From Yeosuana sp043876835 (lineage in GTDB: Bacteria > Bacteroidota > Bacteroidia > Flavobacteriales > Flavobacteriaceae), in assembly GCF_043876835.1 (NCBI RefSeq), contig NZ_JBAWJZ010000001.1, forward strand, positions 124,001-188,000: a stretch of 64,000 bases of DNA. The letters are read 5' to 3'. Shown here piece by piece: positions 26,121 to 34,891 of this stretch. Below the pieces are notes generated by a model. That model was not told the origin of the DNA, ran no database searches, and was given only the letters and a program-made list of their open reading frames with translations. Every line of letters begins with the position of its first letter. Within the stretch, counting starts at the first letter, position 1. Made by a program: the position numbers and the translations under genes.

Positions 26121-27414
26121 ATTGAACACGTATCACAAAGTAATTTTTCTTACCACGTTGTAATAATACAAACTTATCATTAATCAAATCAGACGTAGTG
26201 ATTTTATAATCTTCACCCACTTTTTCTTTATTAACCGAAATTGAATTTTCTTTTAGTGCTCTTCTGGCTTCGCCATTTGACTTTAAAAATCCTGTTTTTT
26301 CAGCTAAGGCTCCAATAACATCCAATCCATTTTCAACATCTGCCATTGATACTTCTGCTTGTGGCACACCATCGAAAACATCTAAAAAGGTTTGCTCGTT
26401 CAAATGCTTTAAATCATCACCGGTAGAGTTTCCAAATAAAATATTACTGGCTTTAATAGCATTCTCCAAATCTTCTTTTGAATGAACCATGGTAGTAATT
26501 TCCTCAGCTAAACGCTTTTGTAAAATGCGCAAATGTGGTGCTTCCGTATGTTCTTTAACCAAAGCTTCAATTTCTGATTGGGTTAAAAACGTAAAAATTT
26601 TAATATACTTTTCAGCATCTTCATCACTTGAATTTAACCAATATTGATAAAATTTGTATGGTGATGTTCTATTGGCATCCAGCCAAACATTTCCGCCTTC
26701 GGATTTTCCAAATTTTGACCCATCAGATTTTGTGATTAATGGACATGTAATAGCAAATCCTTTACCATTTCCTATTCTTCTTATCAATTCTGTTCCTGTA
26801 GTGATATTTCCCCATTGGTCACTACCGCCCATTTGAATCGTGCAATTTTTATCATTATATAAATGTAAAAAATCGTAGCCTTGAACTAATTGATAGGTGA
26901 ACTCTGTGAAGCTCATCCCTTCTGTAGAATCGGAAGAAATCCTGTTTTTTACAGAATCTTTTGCCATCATATAATTTACAGTAATGTGTTTACCAACATC
27001 GCGAATAAATTCAAGGAATGAAAAATTCTTCATCCAGTCGTAATTATTAACTAAAATTGCAGCATTTTCAGCATTGCTTTCAAAATCTAAAAAATGAGCC
27101 AATTGCTTCTTAATAGCTTCTTGATTATGGCGTAACGTAGTTTCATCAAGTAAATTTCGCTCGTTAGATTTCCCTGAAGGATCACCAATCATACCGGTAG
27201 CTCCACCAACCAAAGCAACAGGACGATGTCCACAACGTTGGTAATGCGCCAATAACATGATAGGCACTAAATTTCCAATATGTAAAGAATCGGCCGTTGG
27301 ATCAAAGCCAACATAAGCACTACGTATGCTTTCCATTAAATGTTCTTCGGCACCAGGCATTACGGTATGAATCATCCCTCTCCAAGTCAATTCTTCTACA
27401 AAATTTTTAATCAT
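26119..27414 (-). CDS. tyrS: tyrosyl-tRNA synthetase
   Basis: The 431-residue class I synthetase charges tRNA-Tyr. The HIGH-like motif is ADSLHIGNLVPIM (H45), the tyrosine-binding part includes MGGSDQWGNITTG, and the KMSKS-like loop is KFGKSEGGNVW near 230. A C-terminal S4-like RNA-binding domain begins near 345 (EKTGFLKSNGEARRALKENS). The length is normal for TyrRS of the TyrS type. A -7 element TATCTTTG sits on the minus strand at 27441-27448. Confidence 0.97.
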   Translation of the reverse strand: MIKNFVEELTWRGMIHTVMPGAEEHLMESIRSAYVGFDPTADSLHIGNLVPIMLLAHYQRCGHRPVALVGGATGMIGDPSGKSNERNLLDETTLRHNQEAIKKQLAHFLDFESNAENAAILVNNYDWMKNFSFLEFIRDVGKHITVNYMMAKDSVKNRISSDSTEGMSFTEFTYQLVQGYDFLHLYNDKNCTIQMGGSDQWGNITTGTELIRRIGNGKGFAITCPLITKSDGSKFGKSEGGNVWLDANRTSPYKFYQYWLNSSDEDAEKYIKIFTFLTQSEIEALVKEHTEAPHLRILQKRLAEEITTMVHSKEDLENAIKASNILFGNSTGDDLKHLNEQTFLDVFDGVPQAEVSMADVENGLDVIGALAEKTGFLKSNGEARRALKENSISVNKEKVGEDYKITTSDLINDKFVLLQRGKKNYFVIRVQ

Positions 27415-27440
27415 TTTTTAATATTTTTGGTAAACTACGG

Positions 27441-27448
27441 CAAAGATA
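27441..27448 (-). promoter_or_regulatory. tyrS promoter -7 element
   Basis: Minus-strand TATCTTTG fits TAnnTTTG, 27 bases before the tyrS start codon. Confidence 0.4.
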
Positions 27449-27501
27449 AAAATCAATGTAGAATTACTCATGTATTCTGAATAATTCTTTACATTAGTTG
27501 C

Positions 27502-28512
27502 ATGATTTTAGTAACAGGCAGCACAGGTTTGGTTGGTTCACATTTGTTATACAAATTGGCAAGTGATGGAGAAAAGGTTAGAGCCATTTATAGAAATGAA
27601 AAAAAATTGGCTAACATTAAAGATGTGTTCTCTTGTTACACAGATAATTATGAAACTATTTTTAATTCCATAGAATGGTTTGAAGCAGACATTCTTGATA
27701 TTCCTTCTCTTTCAGAAGCTTTTAAAGACATTACATATGTATATCATTGTGCCGCTTTTGTTTCTTTTGAACCCGACAAATATCATTTATTAAGAAGAAC
27801 AAATATTGAAGGAACAGCCAATGTTGTAAACCTTTGTCTTTCAAATGACATAAAAAAACTATGCCATGTAAGCTCTATTGCAACTTTAGGGCTTCCCAAC
27901 AACACTAATATAATAAATGAAACATCTGAATGGAATCCTGAAGCCAACAATACTATTTATGGCATTACTAAATATGGTGCCGAGATAGAAGTTTGGAGAG
28001 GTTCACAAGAAGGGCTTGATATTGTAATGGTCAATCCTGGTGTTATTTTAGGAGCTGGTATTTGGCGTTATGGAAGCGGAAGCTTATTTAAAAAAGCTTA
28101 TCAAGGTCTTAAATATTTTACTTCTGGTTCTATTGGATTGGTTGACGTTGAAGATGTTGTAAGCATTATGGTAGCTTTAACCAAAAGTAATATTACTAAT
28201 GAGCGATTTATTTTGGTTGCTGAAAACTGGAGTTATAAAGATTTTTTACAAGCCATGGCAAAAGCTGTAAATGCGAAAATACCTGAGAAACTTGCATCTA
28301 TAAAATTATTGCAAATTGGTTGGCGATTAGATTGGCTGAACCATAAACTGTTTGGAAAAAGAAGACAACTCACCAAACATTTGGTTTCTTCTTTAAGTAC
28401 TCAAAAAACTTTTGAAAATACAAAAATCAAATCACAGCTTCAATATGATTTTAAACCAGTTTCTGAAAGTATTACTGAGATTGGTTCGTTGTACTTGAAA
28501 CAGGTTCAATAA
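27502..28512 (+). CDS. NAD-dependent epimerase/dehydratase family protein
   Basis: The 336-residue extended short-chain dehydrogenase has the NAD(P)-binding loop VTGSTGLVGSHLLY (about 4-17) and the YxxxK catalytic pair Y153-K157 (YGITKYGAE) with a preceding SSIATLG. The substrate is probably a sugar nucleotide, steroid-like or dihydroflavonol-like compound; it cannot be told from sequence. Its 3' end overlaps the convergent lipoprotein gene by 41 bases. Confidence 0.85.
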   Translation: MILVTGSTGLVGSHLLYKLASDGEKVRAIYRNEKKLANIKDVFSCYTDNYETIFNSIEWFEADILDIPSLSEAFKDITYVYHCAAFVSFEPDKYHLLRRTNIEGTANVVNLCLSNDIKKLCHVSSIATLGLPNNTNIINETSEWNPEANNTIYGITKYGAEIEVWRGSQEGLDIVMVNPGVILGAGIWRYGSGSLFKKAYQGLKYFTSGSIGLVDVEDVVSIMVALTKSNITNERFILVAENWSYKDFLQAMAKAVNAKIPEKLASIKLLQIGWRLDWLNHKLFGKRRQLTKHLVSSLSTQKTFENTKIKSQLQYDFKPVSESITEIGSLYLKQVQ

Positions 28513-29017
28513 GCTTTGGAGTTACTTTCTTTTTTTTCAATATAACATCAATAATTGAATCGTTTACATTCAACAATTTTAGCGAATCTTTCTTTTTTAT
28601 AATGTCTAAAGAATCTCTTTTCTTAATTCTGTTTAAAGAATCTTGTTTCTTTTTTTCTGCTTCTTCTTTAAGTAATAGCTCGTCATAGAATTTGTTTAGT
28701 GCTTCTAAACTATCCCTAACTTTATTATAAATCTCGTCATAATCATCAATATGATAAGCATAATAATTGTTGCTTAAAGCAAATGTTGAACTATCTATTT
28801 TATATTTTTCATAAACATAAGCCTCAGAATAAATACCTTTCTTTTTTAAAATAATTTGGTTTGATCCGTTTGCAGAAGCCAGCAATCTAAGGTCTATAAT
28901 AATATTGATCATTTCTTTTTTTGAAAGCAGATGACTAGGCTTTTCTGGCTTGCTAATGTTATAGCAGGAAACCAATAATAAAGAGGCAAAAATGAATATG
29001 ATGATTCGTTTAAACAT
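28472..29017 (-). CDS. DUF4296 family lipoprotein
   Basis: The 181-residue protein starts with a lipoprotein signal (MFKRIIIFIFASLLLVSCYN, Cys18), then the DUF4296 region (LLSKKEMINIIIDLRLLASA and SFALSNNYYAYHIDDYDEIY). The C-terminal third (about 115-165) is a charged Lys/Asp/Glu-rich helix, probably coiled coil. The function of the family is unknown. It directly abuts the pyrC start region (shared base 29017), so both genes are co-transcribed from the dpm-pyrC side. Confidence 0.83.
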   Translation of the reverse strand: MFKRIIIFIFASLLLVSCYNISKPEKPSHLLSKKEMINIIIDLRLLASANGSNQIILKKKGIYSEAYVYEKYKIDSSTFALSNNYYAYHIDDYDEIYNKVRDSLEALNKFYDELLLKEEAEKKKQDSLNRIKKRDSLDIIKKKDSLKLLNVNDSIIDVILKKKKVTPKLIEPVSSTTNQSQ

Positions 29018-30363
29018 TATCTGTTAAAAGTTAATCGTTTTGCAGATTTAAAATTATGAAATTTAGCATTTTCATAAGCCAAATTACCATTAATAAACGT
29101 ATGTGTTATTCTCGATTTAAAGGTGGTGCCTTCAAATGGAGACCAACCACATTTATATAAAATATTTTCTTTTTTTACGGTGTAAGGATTATTCAAATCG
29201 ACTAAAACCAAATCGGCAAAATAACCTTCTTTAATAAAACCTCTTTTTTCAATTTGAAATAAAATTGCCGGATTATGACACATTTTCTCAACAACTTTCT
29301 CAATGGATATTTTTCCTTTATGATACATTTCTAACATCGCAGAAAGCGCGTGTTGTACCAAAGGTCCACCTGAAGGTGCCTTGGTATACACATTTTTCTT
29401 TTCTGCCAATGTATGTGGAGCATGATCTGTAGCAACAACATCTATCCTGTCGTCAAGCAACGCCTCCCAAAGTTGATCTTTATCTTTTTTAGTTTTTACT
29501 GCCGGATTCCATTTAATCAAAGTCCCCTTTTTTTCATAATCTTCGTCTGTAAACCATAAATGATGAATGCAAACTTCAGCAGTAATTTTCTTGTCTTTTA
29601 AATGGATTTTATTAGTGAAAAGTTCTGTTTCTTTTCCTGTTGACAAATGAAACACATGCAATCTTGCTCCAGTTTTTTTAGCTAATTCAATAGCCGTTGA
29701 AGAGGACAAATAACAAGCTTCTTCACTACGAATTTCTGGATGACATTTAATTGGGATATCTTCTCCATACTTTTCTAAATAGGTTTCTAAATTCGCTTTA
29801 ATTGTAGCTTCATCTTCACAATGTACCGCTATTAACAGGTTGGTATTTTTGAATATATTTTCTAATACTTTTGGGTTATCAACCAACATGTTTCCTGTTG
29901 AAGATCCAAGAAAAAGTTTTAAAGCAGCAACCTGAGTTGCATCTACTTTTAAAATTTCTTCTAAATTATCATTTGTTCCACCAAACATAAATGAATAATT
30001 AGCATAGGATGTTTTTGAAGCTATCTCAAACTTTTTTTCTAATTCCTCAATTGTTGTTGTTTGTGGATTCGTATTGGGCATTTCTATAAATGATGTGATT
30101 CCACCAGCAATAGCTGCTTTAGATTCCGTTTCAATAGTAGCTTTATGGGTTAATCCTGGCTCTCTAAAATGAACCTGATCATCAATAACTCCAGGTAGCA
30201 CATGCTTTCCTTCAGCATCAATTACAAAAACGTCAGAAGACTTAGCGCTTATAGATTCACCAATTTCTTTAATATATTCATCTTCTATTAATATGTCACC
30301 ACTAAATGTTGTACCCTCATTTACAATATGTGCATTTTTTATAAGTATTGTTCTTTTCTTCAT
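29017..30363 (-). CDS. pyrC: dihydroorotase
   Basis: The 448-residue amidohydrolase is assigned to the third step of pyrimidine synthesis. The metal-ligand loop reads VIDDQVHFREPGLTHKA: the usual HxH is QxH (Q63, H65). Other ligands are kept: the carbamylated lysine region ALKLFLGSS, AVHCEDEAT, HVFHLST and the catalytic aspartate in VATDHAPHT. It may be an active variant as in related Bacteroidota or a pseudo-dihydroorotase-like amidohydrolase. It lies 9 bases after the glycosyltransferase and overlaps the lipoprotein gene by one base. Confidence 0.85.
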   Translation of the reverse strand: MKKRTILIKNAHIVNEGTTFSGDILIEDEYIKEIGESISAKSSDVFVIDAEGKHVLPGVIDDQVHFREPGLTHKATIETESKAAIAGGITSFIEMPNTNPQTTTIEELEKKFEIASKTSYANYSFMFGGTNDNLEEILKVDATQVAALKLFLGSSTGNMLVDNPKVLENIFKNTNLLIAVHCEDEATIKANLETYLEKYGEDIPIKCHPEIRSEEACYLSSSTAIELAKKTGARLHVFHLSTGKETELFTNKIHLKDKKITAEVCIHHLWFTDEDYEKKGTLIKWNPAVKTKKDKDQLWEALLDDRIDVVATDHAPHTLAEKKNVYTKAPSGGPLVQHALSAMLEMYHKGKISIEKVVEKMCHNPAILFQIEKRGFIKEGYFADLVLVDLNNPYTVKKENILYKCGWSPFEGTTFKSRITHTFINGNLAYENAKFHNFKSAKRLTFNR

Positions 30364-30372
30364 AAATCCTTT

Positions 30373-31095
30373 CTATTTTTTGAAAACACTATTAAGTTTC
30401 ATTGAAATTACACCAAAAATAGCTTCTGAAATTATTCCTGAACTTAATTTTGATTCTCCTTTTGTTCTATCTGTAAATATCACCGGAACTTCAATTATAT
30501 TAAACTTTTTAAGATACACTTTAAATTTCATTTCTATTTGAAACGCATAACCTATGAATTTAATTTTATTTAAATCTAAAGTTTCTAATACATTTCTTCT
30601 GTAACAAACAAAACCAGCTGTTGTGTCTTTAATTCTCATTCCTGTAATTATTCTCACATAAACAGAGGCTAAATATGACATTAAAACCCTGTTCATTGGC
30701 CAATTAACAACATTAACTCCTTTTATGTACCTCGAACCTATAGCAACATCCGCGCCAATTTCATCGCATGCTTGATATAATTTAATAAGGTCTTTTGGGT
30801 CATGGGAAAAATCGGCATCCATTTCAAAAATAAACTCATAATGGTTTTTTAATGCCCACCTAAATCCATGAATGTAAGCAGTACCTAATCCAGATTTTTC
30901 TTTTCTTAATTCTAAAAATAAGCGTTGAGGAAACTCTTTTTGTAATTCTTTAACTTTCAATGCTGTTAAGTCAGGAGAATTGTCGTCAACAATAAGAATG
31001 TTTACAAAAGCAGATTGAGAAAACACTGCTTTAATAATAGCTTCGATATTCTCAATTTCGTTATATGTTGGTATAATTACAACGGCGTTTTTCAT
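30373..31095 (-). CDS. polyprenol-phosphate mannosyltransferase-like family 2 glycosyltransferase
   Basis: The 240-residue GT2 enzyme has VIIPTYNEIENIEAII, LIVDDNSPDLTALKV and the DxD-type EMDADFSHDPKDL, all typical of dolichol-phosphate mannosyltransferase (Dpm1) homologues, and no long membrane tail. It probably transfers a sugar to undecaprenyl phosphate on the inner face of the membrane. A minus-strand TACATTTG -7 element is near 31171-31178. It heads the operon with pyrC and the DUF4296 lipoprotein. Confidence 0.88.
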   Translation of the reverse strand: MKNAVVIIPTYNEIENIEAIIKAVFSQSAFVNILIVDDNSPDLTALKVKELQKEFPQRLFLELRKEKSGLGTAYIHGFRWALKNHYEFIFEMDADFSHDPKDLIKLYQACDEIGADVAIGSRYIKGVNVVNWPMNRVLMSYLASVYVRIITGMRIKDTTAGFVCYRRNVLETLDLNKIKFIGYAFQIEMKFKVYLKKFNIIEVPVIFTDRTKGESKLSSGIISEAIFGVISMKLNSVFKK

Positions 31096-31262
31096 AAATT
31101 CCCCAATCTTATTTTAATGTAATTTAAACCTAAATTTAATTTTAACAGACAAAACATTAAATGCGAATATTTTGGCAAATGTACATTATTTAAAATTTAC
31201 TTTTTTTTAAATATTCCTTAATAATTACAACTATATATTATTATTTATAATAATTTTATGAC

Positions 31263-31907
31263 ATGCTTAGAGACCTTCCTAAATATGAATTGTTTACTAT
31301 TTTAATTGTAGTAGGTGTTCTTTTTATTGCCATTGCTAAAGCAATTCATCCAAAGCGTTTCAATGATTTTGTTTATGTGATAGGAAACTCAAAGTATCTT
31401 AAAATTTACGCCAAAGAGCAAAAGTTCTTTGATAAGTTTGATGCCTTAATATTTATAAATTTAATTTTATCGGCAGGCATATTTACATTTATCTGTTTGC
31501 AGTTTGAAAATAATAATTTAACACCAACCATAGATTCCATGTTTAAAATAACTTTTGGAATTGGTATTTTTATTTTAATAAAAGTACTTTTAGAACGACT
31601 TATAGGAAGTCTTTTTGAAATTGATAAATTAATTGATCAATATCTGTTTCAAAAAATAAGTTACAAGAATTTATTGGGCATATTCTTAATTCCTATAAAC
31701 CTTTTGTTGGTTTATAGTTTTAAGCCTTCGTTAACGGTCCTTTTTGCAATTGTTATTTTTCTTCTTTTAATCAATATTTTAGGGTTAATTACTACAATTA
31801 AAACAAATCTAAGTTTAATAAAACAAAACTTATTTTATTTTATTTTGTATCTTTGCGCACTTGAAATCGCGCCTTATATTATAATTTACAAGGTATTTAT
31901 TTCATAA
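31263..31907 (+). CDS. DUF4271 family membrane protein
   Basis: The 214-residue protein has about five or six membrane helices (for example 14-28, 60-80, 95-112, 137-160, 165-180, 193-212) and fits the DUF4271 family. No function is known. It is 25 bases upstream of hemD on the same strand, a pairing common in flavobacteria. Confidence 0.75.
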   Translation: MLRDLPKYELFTILIVVGVLFIAIAKAIHPKRFNDFVYVIGNSKYLKIYAKEQKFFDKFDALIFINLILSAGIFTFICLQFENNNLTPTIDSMFKITFGIGIFILIKVLLERLIGSLFEIDKLIDQYLFQKISYKNLLGIFLIPINLLLVYSFKPSLTVLFAIVIFLLLINILGLITTIKTNLSLIKQNLFYFILYLCALEIAPYIIIYKVFIS

Positions 31908-31932
31908 TAAAAACAGAAACTACTAGCGCCCT

Positions 31933-32682
31933 ATGAAAGTGAAAACAATTTTAGTATCACAGCCTGAACCTAAAATAGAAAATTCGCCCTATTTTGATCT
32001 TCAAGAGAAACAAAAAGTGAAGATAGATTTCAGACCTTTTATTCATGTAGAAGGTGTTTCGGCAAAAGAAATCAGACAACAAAAAGTAGATTTAAACAAC
32101 TATACTGCTATCATTTTAACTAGCAGAAATTCTGTTGATCATTTTTTTAGAGTCGCTGAAGAAATGCGCTTTAAGGTGCCAGATACTATGAAATATTTTT
32201 GTCAATCAGAGGCCGTGGCTTTTTATTTGCAGAAATATGTGGTTTACAGAAAACGTAAAATATATGTTGGAAAAAGATCGTTTTCTGAATTATCCCCATT
32301 AATTAAAAAGTATAAAGACGAAAAGTTTTTATTACCAAATACCGACAAGGTAAAACCTGAAGTTCCAGACACCATGAATGCCTTAGGTGTTAACTGGAAA
32401 CTTGCCACATTTTACAAAACAGTAATAAGTGATCTTTCAGATTTAGCAGATGTATATTACGATATATTAGTGTTTTTTAGCCCTTCTGGTATTGAATCAT
32501 TATTCCACAACTTTCCAGATTTTAAACAAAACAATACAAGAATTGCTGTTTTTGGAGACACCACCATTAAAGCTGTTGAAGAGAAAGGCTTACGTGTAGA
32601 TATTGCTGCACCAACTGCTGAAACTCCATCTATGACCATGGCTTTAGAAAAATATATAGACAAAGTTAATAAAGCTAAATAA
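31933..32682 (+). CDS. hemD: uroporphyrinogen-III synthase
   Basis: The 249-residue protein matches HemD, which closes hydroxymethylbilane into uroporphyrinogen III in haem synthesis. The family is poorly conserved, but the second domain shows DILVFFSPSGIESLFHNF (about 177-194) and IAVFGDTTIKAVEEKGLRVDIAAPTAETPSM pieces, which are the typical signature. It ends at a strong bidirectional terminator shared with pckA. Confidence 0.87.
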   Translation: MKVKTILVSQPEPKIENSPYFDLQEKQKVKIDFRPFIHVEGVSAKEIRQQKVDLNNYTAIILTSRNSVDHFFRVAEEMRFKVPDTMKYFCQSEAVAFYLQKYVVYRKRKIYVGKRSFSELSPLIKKYKDEKFLLPNTDKVKPEVPDTMNALGVNWKLATFYKTVISDLSDLADVYYDILVFFSPSGIESLFHNFPDFKQNNTRIAVFGDTTIKAVEEKGLRVDIAAPTAETPSMTMALEKYIDKVNKAK

Positions 32683-32694
32683 TAGATTTTATAT

Positions 32695-32734
32695 AAAAAA
32701 AAGAGCGACTTAAATAAGTCGCTCTTTTTTTTTT
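32695..32734. terminator. bidirectional terminator between hemD and pckA
   Basis: AAGAGCGACTTA (32701-32712) pairs with TAAGTCGCTCTT (32715-32726), flanked by long A and T tracts. Confidence 0.9.
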
Positions 32735-32735
32735 G

Positions 32736-34352
32736 TTAAAATGTATATCGTTGGGGTCCGCCTCGACGAATTTCTTCGCTTGCAAAAGCCTCAAATTTCT
32801 TAAAGTTTTCCCTAAAAGCATTCGTTAATTTAAAGGCTGTTTTATAATAAGCCTCATCATCATTCCAAGTAGTTCTAGGACTTAAAACAGAAGTTGGAAC
32901 TCCTGGACACTCTCTAGGTTGAGCAACTCCGAATACAGAATGTATATGATAGTTATCATAAGTATATAATCCTAAATCACCATTTAATACAGCATTAATC
33001 ATGGCACGAGTATATTTTAGTTTCATTCGTGTTCCAACACCATATGGGCCACCAGTCCAACCCGTATTTACCAACCAAACATTAACACCCGCTTCAGTCA
33101 TTTTTTTACTTAACATTTCTGCATATTTTGCAGGATGCAATGGCATAAAAGGAGCTCCAAAACAAGCAGAAAAAGAAGGTTGTGGTTCTACAACACCAGC
33201 TTCAGTACCAGCAACTTTAGCAGTATAACCCGAAATAAAGTGATAAGCCGCTTGGCTAGGTGTTAGTTTTGAAATTGGAGGCAAGACCCCAAAAGCATCA
33301 GCTGTTAAAAAGAAGATATTTTTTGGGTTTTTACCAATTGATGGAACTAAAATATTATCAATAAAATCAATGGGATAACTAACTCTTGTGTTTTCCGTTA
33401 TAGATGTGTTTTCAAAATTAACATGTCCATTAGAATCTAAAATAACATTTTCTAAAATGGCTCCTGGTTTAATAGCATTGTATATTTCAGGCTCATTTTC
33501 TGCTGACAAATTAATTACTTTAGCATAGCAACCTCCTTCAAAATTAAAAATACTGTTTTCTTTAGTCCATCCATGTTCATCATCACCTATTAGTCTTCTA
33601 TTTGGATCTGCTGAAAGTGTTGTTTTTCCGGTTCCTGAAAGTCCAAAGAAAATAGCAGTATCACCATCTTTACCTACATTGGCGCTGCAATGCATTGGTA
33701 AGGTTTCTTTATAAACTGGTAAGATAAAATTTAAAGCAGAAAATATACCTTTTTTAATTTCTCCTGTATAACCTGTTCCTCCAATTAAAGCAATTTTTCT
33801 TGTGAAATCTAAAATAGCAAAATTGTGTTGTCGTGTTCCATCTTCTTCAGGATTTGCTAAAAACCCAGGGGCATTTATAACAATCCATTCTGGTTCAAAG
33901 GCCAATAATTCTTCCTCTGTAGGTCTAAGAAACATGTTATAAGCAAATTGATTACTCCAAGGAAATTCTGTAATCACTCGAATATTTAATTTATAATTTT
34001 CATCAGCACAAGCATAACTATCCCTTACAAACACTTCTTTGTTTGAAAGATAATCTGTTACCTTATTATATAGTTTTTCAAATTTATCTGAAGAAAAAGG
34101 AATATTAATATTTCCCCACCAGACTTTGTCTTTAGTAATATTATCTTCAACAATAAATCTGTCTTGAGGTGATCTTCCTGTAAATTCTCCTGTATTAACA
34201 GCTAAAGCTCCAGATGATGCTTCAACACCTTGACCTTTTTCAATAGAAATATTATGAAGTTCTTCAGGTGAAAGTTGATATCTAACTTGCGCTTTTTTGA
34301 TACCGTATTGCTCCAACTCAATCGTTTTCGTAAACTGGTTATAATTTGCCAT
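32736..34352 (-). CDS. pckA: phosphoenolpyruvate carboxykinase (ATP)
   Basis: The 538-residue enzyme converts oxaloacetate and ATP to phosphoenolpyruvate, the entry step of gluconeogenesis. The ATP-binding P-loop is FFGLSGTGKTTLSADPNR (about 230-247), the metal site LIGDDEHGW, and GCYAKVINLSAENEPEIY is conserved. The nucleotide choice (ATP rather than GTP) follows from the family. A -7 element TATTTTTG lies at 34379-34386 on the minus strand. Confidence 0.97.
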   Translation of the reverse strand: MANYNQFTKTIELEQYGIKKAQVRYQLSPEELHNISIEKGQGVEASSGALAVNTGEFTGRSPQDRFIVEDNITKDKVWWGNINIPFSSDKFEKLYNKVTDYLSNKEVFVRDSYACADENYKLNIRVITEFPWSNQFAYNMFLRPTEEELLAFEPEWIVINAPGFLANPEEDGTRQHNFAILDFTRKIALIGGTGYTGEIKKGIFSALNFILPVYKETLPMHCSANVGKDGDTAIFFGLSGTGKTTLSADPNRRLIGDDEHGWTKENSIFNFEGGCYAKVINLSAENEPEIYNAIKPGAILENVILDSNGHVNFENTSITENTRVSYPIDFIDNILVPSIGKNPKNIFFLTADAFGVLPPISKLTPSQAAYHFISGYTAKVAGTEAGVVEPQPSFSACFGAPFMPLHPAKYAEMLSKKMTEAGVNVWLVNTGWTGGPYGVGTRMKLKYTRAMINAVLNGDLGLYTYDNYHIHSVFGVAQPRECPGVPTSVLSPRTTWNDDEAYYKTAFKLTNAFRENFKKFEAFASEEIRRGGPQRYTF

Positions 34353-34378
34353 AATTTTGATTAAAAATAATTATTCGG

Positions 34379-34386
34379 CAAAAATA
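34379..34386 (-). promoter_or_regulatory. pckA promoter -7 element
   Basis: Minus-strand TATTTTTG matches TAnnTTTG, 26 bases before the start codon. No Crp/Fnr-type box is found 23 bp upstream. Confidence 0.4.
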
Positions 34387-34428
34387 AAATATTATTTTAA
34401 TGTTTTCACTTATTTTTTTTGAATATTA

Positions 34429-34812
34429 TCACTGTTTTTTTACGAAATTCACAAACAATAAAATCCAAGAAATTATGAGGAACAAACCTCCAATTGGAGT
34501 TATAAAAGCAATCGTTTTAAAATCAAAATTTGTTAATAAATTAGTAGCTAATCCATAAATAGATCCAGAAAAAAATAACCAACCAATAACTGTAAAATAA
34601 TAAATAGCTTTCTTTGATTTATTAGAAACATATGACGTGCTTCCCACAAAAAGCAGAAATAGTGCATGATACATTTGATATCGTACACCAGTTTCAAATG
34701 TTTGAACCGATTCAATAGAGATTAATTGCTTTAATCCATGGGCTGCAAATGCTCCTAAAATTATTCCTGTAACACCTAAAAGCGAGGCTGAAATTAATAT
34801 TGTTTTGTTCAT
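34429..34812 (-). CDS. DUF423 family membrane protein
   Basis: The 127-residue protein has four membrane helices and the family motif GAFAAHGLKQL followed by FETGVRYQMYHALFLLFVG. The function of DUF423 is not established. It stands alone between pckA and the divergent saccharopine dehydrogenase-like gene. Confidence 0.88.
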   Translation of the reverse strand: MNKTILISASLLGVTGIILGAFAAHGLKQLISIESVQTFETGVRYQMYHALFLLFVGSTSYVSNKSKKAIYYFTVIGWLFFSGSIYGLATNLLTNFDFKTIAFITPIGGLFLIISWILLFVNFVKKQ

Positions 34813-34891
34813 ATTTATAGTTATTGTGAGTTTATAAAACCCTTTGTATTTATTACATTAGTGCTAACAAAATTACTCAACTAAATTCATT

